The notes under the pieces were generated by a model. The model saw only the letters and a program-made list of their open reading frames with translations, did no database searches and was not told the DNA's origin. Positions 52,455-62,600 of a DNA stretch of 64,000 nucleotides are shown here, piece by piece (within the stretch, counting starts at the first letter, position 1; each line of letters starts with the position of its first letter). Source of the stretch: Croceimicrobium sp965279135 (GTDB lineage: Bacteria > Bacteroidota > Bacteroidia > Flavobacteriales > Schleiferiaceae); NCBI GenBank assembly GCA_965279135.1, contig OZ257133.1, positions 3,038,001 through 3,102,000 of the forward strand. Direction: 5' to 3'. The translations under genes were made by a program, and so were the position numbers.

Positions 52455-53156
52455 ATGAATGTCGAATTTGACCCCTCAGATTTTCAGGTAGCCCTTGCCA
52501 CTTCCGTGGTTTTGTATGGTTTCGATGGAGAGGATCTAAAGCTTTTAATCGGTACTAAAACCAATGAACCATTTATGGGTGCCGATATTCTTCCAACCAT
52601 GCCTGTGGGCCCTAAGGAAGACCCAGTAATGGTAGTGAGGGAGTTAATGCGTAGCGTCACTGGCTTCGACGATTGGCCTATTGAGAGGTTGAATGTATTC
52701 GCCGATCCCTATCGAAGCCCCGAAGGCAGAGTGATCAACATAGCCTTTTATGGCACCTTGAGGTTAAATGAAGATTTAGAGAACGACTTGGGAAGCTCAG
52801 AGTTTCGCTGGGTAAATTCTAATCAAATTCCTCCCTTAGCCTTTGACCATAATGATATCGTGGACTATTCCAAGGAACGATTAAAACGACGAGTTAAGCG
52901 CCGGCCGATTGGCTTTAGTCTTCTTCCGCGTGAATTCACCTTGAATCAGATTCAAAGGCTTTATGAATGCGCATTAGGCAAAGACCTCGACAAACGAAAC
53001 TTTAGAAGGAAGCTCCTCAAATCAGATCTACTTATTGAAACCGGTAAAACCGTTCGGAGCTCTCCTAGAGCGAAACGTCCTTCAGGTCTTTTCCGTTTTG
53101 ATGAGAAGAAATACCGCACGCTCTCCCTGGAGGGATACGACTTCGTTTATCAATAG
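52455..53156 (+). CDS. Nudix plus winged-helix protein, NrtR-like regulator
   Basis: A 233-residue protein with an N-terminal Nudix-like domain (about 10-145) and a C-terminal winged helix (about 150-233; LLPREFTLNQIQRLYECALG). The Nudix box is degenerate: the segment is MPVGPKEDPVMVVRELMRSV-TG, so REL remains but the following EE is RS and the pyrophosphatase should be inactive. This is the NrtR architecture, in which the Nudix domain senses a metabolite. Between paaI and paaJ it is a candidate regulator of phenylacetate genes; other members control sugar catabolism or NAD synthesis. Confidence 0.82.
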   Translation: MNVEFDPSDFQVALATSVVLYGFDGEDLKLLIGTKTNEPFMGADILPTMPVGPKEDPVMVVRELMRSVTGFDDWPIERLNVFADPYRSPEGRVINIAFYGTLRLNEDLENDLGSSEFRWVNSNQIPPLAFDHNDIVDYSKERLKRRVKRRPIGFSLLPREFTLNQIQRLYECALGKDLDKRNFRRKLLKSDLLIETGKTVRSSPRAKRPSGLFRFDEKKYRTLSLEGYDFVYQ

Positions 53157-53189
53157 GTTCCTTCCTTGGCAATTGCGATATTTGCAAAA

Positions 53190-53215
53190 GCATTTTTATT
53201 TGGAAAAATGCCAAA
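53190..53215 (+). promoter_or_regulatory. Nested inverted repeats before the thiolase gene
   Basis: GCATTTTT-ATTTGG-AAAAATGC (53190-53211) is an 8-bp perfect inverted repeat, and TTTGG-N7-CCAAA (53199-53215) overlaps it. They lie 10-35 bp before the ATG at 53225. Upstream, TTGGCAATTGC at 53166-53176 resembles the palindrome before the Nudix/winged-helix gene. They may be operators or an RNA hairpin in the leader. Confidence 0.4.
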
Positions 53216-53224
53216 AACACCTCT

Positions 53225-54433
53225 ATGAAAGAAGCTTATTTAGTTGATGGAATCCGAACACCTATTGGTAGTTTCGGAGGAAGTCTTTCAGGCTTGCGAG
53301 CCGATGATATGGGAGCCTTAGCAATAAAGACCCTTCTCGAAAGAAACCAAGACTTGGATCCAGCTAGTATCGCGGATGTGATAATGGGATGCGCAAATCA
53401 AGCCGGCGAGGATAACCGCAATGTGGCTCGTATGTCCTTGTTATTAGCAGGATTACCTTTTACGGTTCCTGGCGAAACTGTAAATCGGCTTTGTGCTTCG
53501 GGAATGAGTGCCGGAGCTCAAGCTATGCGTGCGGTGCGAAATGGAGATGGCGAAGTTTTTATTGCTGGAGGATTAGAGCATATGACCCGTGCTCCATACG
53601 TGATGAGCAAAGCAAGCAAGGCATTTGGAACAGATTCTAAAATGTATGACAGTTCTTTTGGTTGGCGCTTTGTAAACCCTGAGATGTTTAAGCTCTACGG
53701 CACCGATGCCATGGGAGAAACGGCTGAGAACCTTGTTGATCTTTATGGGATCAGTCGTGATGACCAGGACAAATTCGCATTATGGTCTCAGCAAAAAGCA
53801 AGCGCAGCAAGAGAAAACGGTCGCTTAGGAGAAGAGATTGTGGAGGTGCATATACCGCGTCGTAAGCAGGAGGATTTGGTTTTCAGCCAGGATGAGTTTA
53901 TCAAGCCTAATTCCAGTATGGAGGTTTTAGGCAAACTGCGTCCGGCGTTTCGAAAGGAAGGCGGAACGGTTACGGCCGGAAATGCTTCAGGATTAAATGA
54001 TGGTGCCGCGGCCCTTTTGGTTGCATCGGAGCAAGGAATTAAAGATCAGAATCTTAAACCCCTGGCAAGAATGGTATCTATGGGGGTGGCAGGTGTAGAG
54101 CCACGGATAATGGGTATTGGACCGGTTTATGCTTCTGAGATCGCTCTAAAAAAGGCCGGCCTTAGTTTGGCTGATATGGATATCCTGGAACTAAATGAAG
54201 CTTTTGCCGCACAGGTATTGGCTTGTACCCGTAAAATGGGACTTCAGGATAATGATGAACGCATCAATCCCAATGGAGGAGCAATTGCATTAGGTCATCC
54301 ACTCGGTATGTCTGGAGCACGTCTATTACAAACTGCCGCAATTCAATTACAAAAAACCGGTAAACGCTATGCCCTTTGCACTATGTGTATCGGTGTAGGT
54401 CAGGGTTACGCGGTAATTTTAGAGAGGGCTTAA
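53225..54433 (+). CDS. paaJ: 3-oxoadipyl-CoA thiolase
   Basis: A 402-residue thiolase with the acyl-binding Cys90 in NRLCASGMSAG, the general-base His358 in ALGHPLGMSGARLL and Cys388 in CTMCIGVGQG. Length and motifs are those of PcaF/PaaJ and acetyl-CoA acetyltransferases. In this context it most likely cleaves 3-oxoadipyl-CoA to succinyl-CoA and acetyl-CoA, the last step of phenylacetate breakdown, and may serve a second thiolytic step as in other organisms. Preceded by strong inverted repeats. Confidence 0.92.
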   Translation: MKEAYLVDGIRTPIGSFGGSLSGLRADDMGALAIKTLLERNQDLDPASIADVIMGCANQAGEDNRNVARMSLLLAGLPFTVPGETVNRLCASGMSAGAQAMRAVRNGDGEVFIAGGLEHMTRAPYVMSKASKAFGTDSKMYDSSFGWRFVNPEMFKLYGTDAMGETAENLVDLYGISRDDQDKFALWSQQKASAARENGRLGEEIVEVHIPRRKQEDLVFSQDEFIKPNSSMEVLGKLRPAFRKEGGTVTAGNASGLNDGAAALLVASEQGIKDQNLKPLARMVSMGVAGVEPRIMGIGPVYASEIALKKAGLSLADMDILELNEAFAAQVLACTRKMGLQDNDERINPNGGAIALGHPLGMSGARLLQTAAIQLQKTGKRYALCTMCIGVGQGYAVILERA

Positions 54434-54466
54434 GCAACCATTTTGTTTGGATTCGTCTTTAATCGG

Positions 54467-55765
54467 ATGAAATACTTCCTACTGCTTTTTTGCTTCAGCC
54501 TTTCTTTGAGCACAAGCGCTCAAAACCGCTCTATCAAAGTAATTGATGAATCAAGCCAGGCTATTTCTGGGGCTATAGCTATTGATTATTTGGGGAGGGA
54601 ATATGGGCCAAGTAATGAAACTGGCATTCTAGAAATTCCTGCAGAAGGGGGTTCTATGATCCAGGTTTTCCGAGAGGGCTATTACATCCGAATTATCGAT
54701 TTGTCGGGTAAAAGGTCTGATCAAGCACCAATTCTGGTAAGGTTAAAATCCAATGAGCTTAACCTTCAGGAGGTAACGGTAAGTGCCAAAAGAATCCCCT
54801 TTACGGATACACTCAGGGTTAGAGATTTTGACTTTCAGGATACGAATTTGCTGGTATTGGGATATAAGTATCTCGTGCTCGCCAATCCAGAAATGAAGCT
54901 GAAATGGAGCATTGCCAACGAGAGGAATTACCGAAGCTTGGAACGAGACCCAAGAGGTAATCTTTTCTTGCTAACAAAGGACAGTGCCAGTCAGGTGTTA
55001 ATTCGCGGAGAGCTTTTATACTTCTATCCGCCGGTAAGCATAATTCAGTACAATCAGTATATCAAACCCCTATCTGCCGTAATTGGCGGAGCCTTAGTTC
55101 TCAGAAATATCCAGGAGGAACAGATGCCTTTGCCTATCAGTCCCTTTCGACCTGGAAATCAAGGTAAAAGCATGACTTTTCCTCCCTTTCACAATCAAGG
55201 GGTGCAGTTTTTCATTTATCGACAGGGAGAAGATCCCCAGGAATTCTATTTCAGTGTGGATACCGCAGGAGTTTTGGTTGCCCATGATGCATTTATGGAT
55301 GCCTTCAATATTGCGGCAGGTATTGAACGCTATTTTGATTCTTTTGGGATTTGGCAGCACGAGAAACTTTTCGATTTGGATCAGGCTCAAAAGATTTACC
55401 GCAGAGCCTATGCTAAAGATCTGCCCATCCCGATTTTTAAGCGCAAAGAGGAGTATCTGCTTTTTGATCGTTTTCAAGATAAAATTGTGGTTTTTGACCA
55501 AGACGGAATTGAAACTGAGGCTCACCCGTTTGTGATTGACAAGGATTTCTGGAGCCCCTTAATTGTACAGGATTATGAAAGTGAAGAGCTCTTTGCTCTA
55601 AAAGTGCGCAGAGGTATGGTAAGCTTGCAGGCAATTGAAGACTATGGTCTTAGCTCCTCCCAAAAACTAAAGCTCTTCGCCAAGGAGGTTAAGGTTAAGG
55701 GGGATCAGATTTATTTTATAGATGAAAGCAATTACCTTGTGCGAATAAATCGCAGTGTCCCATGA
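54467..55765 (+). CDS. Exported protein with carboxypeptidase-regulatory-like N-terminus
   Basis: A 432-residue protein from ATG 54467, which gives a clean signal peptide (MKYFLLLFCFSLSLSTSAQ); a TTG at 54443 would add eight residues. Residues about 20-95 form a CarboxypepD_reg-like beta domain (IKVIDESSQAISGAIAIDYL, and LNLQEVTVSAKR as its end). The rest (about 100-432) is beta-rich with repeated FYxx- and LLFDRFQDKIVVFDQ-like segments, as in a beta-propeller; no catalytic motif is seen. It is upstream of and overlaps paaY by 4 bp, but has no obvious link to phenylacetate. Confidence 0.7.
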   Translation: MKYFLLLFCFSLSLSTSAQNRSIKVIDESSQAISGAIAIDYLGREYGPSNETGILEIPAEGGSMIQVFREGYYIRIIDLSGKRSDQAPILVRLKSNELNLQEVTVSAKRIPFTDTLRVRDFDFQDTNLLVLGYKYLVLANPEMKLKWSIANERNYRSLERDPRGNLFLLTKDSASQVLIRGELLYFYPPVSIIQYNQYIKPLSAVIGGALVLRNIQEEQMPLPISPFRPGNQGKSMTFPPFHNQGVQFFIYRQGEDPQEFYFSVDTAGVLVAHDAFMDAFNIAAGIERYFDSFGIWQHEKLFDLDQAQKIYRRAYAKDLPIPIFKRKEEYLLFDRFQDKIVVFDQDGIETEAHPFVIDKDFWSPLIVQDYESEELFALKVRRGMVSLQAIEDYGLSSSQKLKLFAKEVKVKGDQIYFIDESNYLVRINRSVP

Positions 55766-56358
55766 TTTACGAGTTCCAGGGTTTCAAGCCTGTAATCAAA
55801 GAAAGTGCTTTCGTACATAGTAGCGCGGTGATTATTGGGAATGTCATTATTGGAGAAAGAGTATATATCGGACCTGGAGCGGTTATTCGCGGAGATTGGG
55901 GGCAAATAGTGATTAAAGATGGATGCAATGTGCAGGAAAACTGCGTGGTGCATATGTTTCCGGGAGTTAGTATTCGCATGGAAGAGGGAGCACATATTGG
56001 GCATGGAGCCATAATCCATGGGGCGAACTTGGGTAAGAACGTACTTATCGGTATGAATGCCGTTGTAATGGATCGCAGTACTATCGGTGCAGGTTCAATA
56101 GTTGGTGCCTTAAGTTTCATTAAGGCCGATACTCAAATTCCAGACCGCAGTTTAGTGGTAGGGAATCCTGCAAAGATTATCAAGGAGGTTAGTGACGAAA
56201 TGCTGGATTGGAAAACAAAAGGGACGGCACTTTATCAAGAGCTTCCCGGTGAACTTTATGACAGTTTAATTCCTTGCGAACCATTACGTGAAATTGAGGA
56301 AGATAGACCCAAGCAGGAGAAATTATTTTCCACCTGGAACGAGATTCGGAAAGCCTAA
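55762..56358 (+). CDS. paaY: PaaY-type gamma-carbonic anhydrase-fold thioesterase
   Basis: A 198-residue left-handed beta-helix (hexapeptide-repeat) protein with the PaaY pattern: YEFQGFKPVIKESAFVHSSA at the start, GDWGQIVIKDGCNVQENCVV and HIGHGAIIHGANLGKNVLIG, followed by a C-terminal helix pair. PaaY is a thioesterase that removes toxic CoA dead-end products of the pathway and keeps the zinc-binding gamma-carbonic anhydrase fold. The gene overlaps the preceding one by 4 bp and is the last paa gene visible. Confidence 0.88.
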   Translation: MIYEFQGFKPVIKESAFVHSSAVIIGNVIIGERVYIGPGAVIRGDWGQIVIKDGCNVQENCVVHMFPGVSIRMEEGAHIGHGAIIHGANLGKNVLIGMNAVVMDRSTIGAGSIVGALSFIKADTQIPDRSLVVGNPAKIIKEVSDEMLDWKTKGTALYQELPGELYDSLIPCEPLREIEEDRPKQEKLFSTWNEIRKA

Positions 56359-56434
56359 AAAAAATAACACTTCCGTTATTCTTTAGTCTCGTTTTTAGTA
56401 CATTCGGAATCACTTTTTTAAGGAACAATTAACA

Positions 56435-56614
56435 CTACAGACCTAACCAAGCTTTTAGGGAGAGCTAAGGTCTTGTAGTTTAAGGGTTTAACTGTACACT
56501 TTTTCTAACTAAGAACTAAACTATGAGGAACAAACTATCCCCCGACCAACGTTCTGTTGGGTCGCGATCTGGCCCCTGTGCTTAAAATTTTTCGCTGTTT
56601 AACCTTTGGGTTAA
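56435..56614 (+). promoter_or_regulatory. Structured leader with a 20-codon upstream ORF before the giant gene
   Basis: The 300 bases between paaY and the last gene have no ordinary gene. CTACAGACCT (56435-56444) pairs with AGGTCTTGTAG (56468-56478) with one bulge; a short ORF ATG-TAA (56523-56585, product MRNKLSPDQRSVGSRSGPCA) contains a second hairpin, CGACCAAC/GTTGGGTCG; and TTAACC-TTTG-GGTTAA (56599-56614) is a third perfect stem. TACATTCG at 56399-56406 is a one-mismatch promoter element. This may be a long regulatory 5' leader; no known riboswitch was recognised. Confidence 0.4.
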
Positions 56615-56658
56615 TCTGTTTTTCGAAGATTTTAATCATTTACAGTAACATTTATTTT

Positions 56659-59600
56659 ATGAGACACTTAATACGACTAGTCTTATTAGTTGCATTTGGC
56701 ACTCTCCAAGCTCAAGTTGACACTGTAACATTTGTGGTGGACATGAACGACTATACGGGTACGTTCACCAATGTGCATGTTAACGGGGACTTCAACGGGT
56801 GGTGCGGATCATGCGGCAACACGATGTCCGATTCGGACGGTGATGGAATTTGGGAGTTGGCGTTGCCTTTAACTCAGGATTCTATCGAGTTTAAGTATAC
56901 CCTTGACGGTTGGGCCGGTCAGGAGAACCTTACCCCGGGTGATCCCTGTACCAAAACCACTTCCGGTTTTACAAATCGCTTTTTAGTGATTTCCGGGAAT
57001 GTTGTGCTACCAACCAACTGTTACAATTCCTGTTCAGCTTGTACGGGTGTAACCTTAAATACAGTAGACTTCCCTATTACTTGGGACGATCCTAATGTAA
57101 ACTATGCTCGTAACAGTTTTGGTGGTAATGTGGACAGTCTTAAGACGGACCCCACAGATGCTACTAATACAGTGCTTAAGCTAGATAAGCCCTTAGGGGC
57201 TCAAGTTTGGGCGGGTACAACAATGTCTACCGGAGGATTAGCCAACCCAGTTCCCTTTACAATGGGTGGTGCGAATATCGTTTCGGTAAGAGTTTGGTCT
57301 CCAGATGCCAACACTCCATTTCTTCTTAAGGTTGAGGACAAAACTAATCCGGGCATCTTCGTAGAAACTACTGATACCCACTCAGTAGCAGGAGGCTGGG
57401 ACGTTTTGGTTTTTGATTTCAACAACCCTCGTCCAAATGCCTTGGCCATTAACACCGCAAATACTTACGACCTCATTTCGATCTTCCCTAATTTCGGAAC
57501 TGATGGTAATACTGCAGGAGCTAAAACTTATTACGTAGACGAGGTTGTTTATGGCACAATTAGCACTGGAATGTCTGGTATCTATACCATTGATCCTTCC
57601 ATGGCTGCCAGTGCAACTAACTATACAAGCTTTTCAGCCGCAGCCGCGGATCTCGTAAGTCTTGGGGTAGTTGGTGCTTGTACCTTTAACGTGGCCGCAG
57701 GGTCTTACACGGATACCGTTTACCTTCCAGCCATAATGGGTACCAGCGCAACAAATACAATCACTTTCGATGGTATGGACAGCGCTATGGTTACCTTGAA
57801 TTGGGATGCTACTTCAGGTCAAAATGAAGTGGTGCTTATGGATGGTGCCGACTATGTTTCCTTCAAGAACATCACTTTCGCTCATAGCGGTACTGCCGAT
57901 GCCTGGGGGATTCGACTGCAAAATGACAATGACTACTTCACTGTAGATGCCTGTCGTTTCGAAATGGCGGTTACAACTAGCACCTCCTCAGATATTACTG
58001 GTATTGGAGGGGTAGGAAGTTCTACCAGCTCCTTCACGGAGACTGATGCTGGTGATAACATCAGTATTCTCAATTCGTCATTTATCGATGGACAGTACGG
58101 AGTTCACTTCGAGTCTCTGGCTTATGCTGACTCCAACACTACCATTAGCGGAAACACCTTCCTTCGTAACTATTATCGCTTCTACATGAGTGATAATATG
58201 TACATGCAGACGATTCATAATAACACTGCGAGCGGAAGTACCTATTCATCCATCTATGCTTTTGCGATCTATGATCCAACTGGATTGGACATGCGTAATA
58301 ACGTTATTCACTCGAATGATTGGGGTGTTTACATCGATGACCTTAATGCCTTTGGATATAATGGTATGCCAGCGATGATTGTAAACAACATGATCATTTC
58401 AACCAATGACGAGGCTCTTTATGCAAATGATATAGATTCCGCTCGATTCTACTACAATTCATGTGTATTAGTAAACAGTACATCAACTTCCGCATATGGC
58501 GCTTATTTCAATGACTGTAGAAATGTGAAGGTTAAGAACAATGTATTCTACAGCCAATCATCCTATGCAGCGTATTTCTCTGATAATACCACTGCCTCAA
58601 GTGGAACCACTTACGGACCGATTGATATTGATAACAATGCTTACCACACTGTTAGTGGTGCAAACCTGGCTTATGACGGTGGAATCCAAACTGATTTAGC
58701 AACCTGGGTTTCTAACCGTTCAGGTAACAATGCAAGTTCAGTATCCGGTGATCCAATCTTTGTAAATCCAATGTCGGATCTACACGTTGCTGGAGGTTTG
58801 TTGAATGGAGTTGCCACACCTATTGCTGGAATTACCACGGATATCGATGGTGATACCAGAGATGCCGTTACTCCGGACATTGGAGCTGATGAATTCACAC
58901 CAGCCTCTTGTTTACCTGTAAGCATGTTCACCACCGTTATGGCTTATGCCGATAGCGCAACGGTGTCATGGTCCGATCCTAATGGTTCAGGTACCGTGTT
59001 TAATATTGAGTATGGAACAGCGGGCTTTACACCTGGAACCGGAACTATTATTACTGCTCACCCTGATACTTTTATCACTCTTACCGGTCTAACCTCAAAT
59101 ACCAATTATGAGTATTATGTAACTGCGGATTGTGGTGCAGGCGGAGTAGCAACTCAAGCTGGTCCTGGTGCATTTAGCACTGCATTGGCAGGGCCAAGAA
59201 TGATAAGCTGTACCACCGGTATTGCAGGAAGTTTGTTAACCGAAGAATTCGATAACTCCACCACCTTTACTGGAAACATTGGTGCAGGTAACGGTTCTTG
59301 GTTATATGACAATAACTTCACGGGTTCTTCTGGAACTGGACCTTCTGCGCCACATAGTGGAAGCCATTACATCTTCTTTGAAACTTCTACCGGCGGACCT
59401 ACTAGTGGTTCCATGGTTTCCCCTGCTATCGATCTAAGTGGGGCTTCACAAGCTGTAGAATTAACCTTCTGGATGCATGCCTACGGTGCTTCTATCGGAG
59501 TGCTTGATGTTGGGGTATCTAGCTCAGCAACAGGACCGTTTACCAACTTGTTTAGTTATGGTCCAGGTCAGTTACAAACCGATGAATTAGATCCATGGCA

Positions 59601-62600
59601 ACAGGTGGGTATCAATATGGATGCCTATCTAGGGCAGACCGTTTATGTTGAGTTTAAGTATACTCGCGGTAGCACCTTTACTGGTGATATTGGTATTGAC
59701 CTTGTAGAAGTAAATACCTGCTTGAGCTGTTTAAACCCAAGCAACCTTGCAGCTAGTAATATTACCTCTACATCTGCTGATATTACCTGGACTTCTGGTG
59801 CAAGTAATTTAGGTTCGACCGTAGAATATGGATTATCAGGTTTTACCCCTGGTTCAGGAGCTATTGCGACATCATCAACCGGATCGGTAACTTTAAGTAG
59901 CTTGATGTCTGCTACCCAATACGATGTTTATGTAATGGATAGTTGTGGTGTAGGTGATGTTTCTGCAGCCGTAGGACCGATCAGTTTTACTACACTATGC
60001 CCAACTAGCTTCACTGCTCCTTATAGCACTGACTTTGAAGGTATCACCTTGGGTAACCAGGCAACCTATGAGAATTGCTGGACTACTAACCTTAGTGGAA
60101 ATCCTCGTTGGGAGTCTGAAGATGCTCCAGGTTTTGACGAAAACTCTGGTGCTACCGGCCCTGACTATGATAATACAAGTTTCGGAGTTGCAGGTGGAAC
60201 TTACATGTTCCTTGAAACCTCATTCCCTTCAGGTTTAGGTGATACCAATGTGTTGTATTCTCCAACCATTGACATTTCTACCCTAACCGTACCACAAATT
60301 GAGTTCTATTATCACATGTATGGTCAAACCATGGGTAACTTGTATATCTATGCAGAGGACGCTACTGGTACAAGAATTCTCTTAGACAGTTTAATTGGCG
60401 AGCAACAGACTAGTGGAGCAGCCGCCTGGTTGAAGAAAACCATTATTCCAAGTACTACCTTATTACCACTTGGTACTTATCGCTTCCTATTTGTAGGAGA
60501 GGCAGGTTCATCCTTCTACAGTGATATGTCTATTGATGACTTTAGTGTGACTCAGGCGCCGACCTGTTTCCCACCATCAATGCTTAATGTAATAAGTGTA
60601 GATAACAACAACGCAACCGTTACCTGGACTGCCGGTAATGCCAATAACTGGCTTATTGAATATGGTCCTGCAGGATTCACTCCGGGAACAGGAACCATTA
60701 TGGCCGTTTCGAATGACACTGCTACGATCACTGGTTTAATGGCGACTACTGCTTATGAGTTCTATGTAGCAGATAGTTGTGGTGTAGGTGATATTTCAAC
60801 CTTTACTGGTCCTGCATCATTTACCACTACCGCTTGTGCAGCAAGTGCAGCTTGTATTTTCACCCTTGATCTCACCGATACCTTTGGTGATGGATGGAAT
60901 GGTAATGAGATTACCATCTGGCAAGGAGGTTCTCCAGTTGGTACCTACGGTGGCTCGTTTGGAAGTGGAAACTTTTTCCCTACCATTAATGTGAGCCTTT
61001 GTGATGGTTTACCTACTTACGTGACCTTGAGTACTCAAGGTTCATTTACAGGAGAAATTGGCTTTACGCTGACTAATCCTTTAAATGACGTGCAAGGACA
61101 GCATGTTGCTGGTCCAACCCTATCTCAAGGTGATACCCTGGCGAGCTTCACTACTGATTGTAGTGCATGTGGACCTATTGTTGCACCTTGGTTTGAAAGC
61201 TTTGATGGTAGTTCAACTCCATTGTGTTTCACTCAGTCTGCCGGAGCAGGTGGCCCATGGGTGTTTAGCACTAATGCCAACAGTGTACAATGTGCTCCAT
61301 TAGCGGATCACACTGGGAATGGTGGAAACTATGCCTGGATGGATCAGTCTTCCAGTGATGACAGTGTAAGCCTTGAGCTGCCGGTTATTGACGTTTCAGC
61401 ACTTACCACCCCTTATATTGAGTTCTACTATGCTATGTGTGGTGTTGGATATTCTCCAGTAAACATCACTATTGCAGAGTATTGGGATGGCACCGCTTGG
61501 AATTTGATTGATACCATCGATATCGCCACCAATGGATGGCAGAAGTTTGAGGACACTATTCCATCGGCAATCACCTATAATAATGGTTTATTCCGCATGC
61601 GTTTCCGTGCAGAATCTGGAGGTGCTTCAGCCGACTTCTACGGAGATAATGCTTTGGATGACATTCGTATATATGAAGCGCCTTCTTGCTTTACGCCTAG
61701 TAACTTAGGAGCCTTCAATATCGGTAGTACTTCGGCAGACATCTTCTGGACAACCGGAGGCGCGAGCAACTGGATTGTTGAGTATGGCCCATTAGGCTTT
61801 ACCCCAGGAACAGGAACAATTCTTAATGTTACCAACGATACATTAAACCTTCCTGGATTAGTTCCGGCAACTACTTACCAATTCTATGTTCAGGATAGCT
61901 GTGGAGTAGGTGATGTTTCATTGCAAACCGGTCCATTTACCTTCACAACTGCTTGTCCGGCGAGCTTCACTGCACCGTATAGCACTGACTTTGAAGGTAT
62001 CAGCTTAGGTAACCAAGCGTCTTATGAAAACTGTTGGACTACCAATGTTAGTGGCAACCCACGTTGGGAATCAGAAGACGCCAGTGGATTTAATGAGAAT
62101 TCTTCTGGAACCGGTCCTACGGTAGATAATACTGTTGGAGTGGGAGGTACTTATATGTTCCTGGAAACATCTTCTCCTTCGGGATTAGGTGATACCAATG
62201 TTCTTTATTCTCCAGCGATTGACATTTCTACTTTGACCTCTCCAATGTTGAGTTTCTACTATCACATGCACGGTCAAACTATGGGAGATTTACGTGTATG
62301 GGCAGAAGATGCTAATGGAACTCGCATTGCCTTGGATAGCTTAAATGGACAGCAGCAAGCTGTACAGGCTGATCCATGGCTAGAGAAGCAAATTCTATTG
62401 AGCGGTCTGCCTTCAGGTACCTATCGTTTCTTATTTGAAGGTGTTGCGGGTAGTAGTTTCTACTCGGATATGTCTATCGATGACTTTGCAGTATTAGAAG
62501 CACCTGCTTGTTTTGCGTCTTCTAATCTTACTGTGATTTCTGCCGACAATAATAGTGCTACCGTTACTTGGACTGCAGGTACAGGCACGAGTTGGGATGT

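Noticed and set aside
55094..55525. 143-codon antisense open frame
   Set aside because: It lies within the exported protein gene 54467-55765, whose plus-strand reading has a signal peptide and domain structure; the antisense product has no recognisable features.
56363..56380. Terminator after paaY (AATAAC-N6-GTTATT)
   Set aside because: The stem is short and AT-only and no T tract follows directly; too weak to call.
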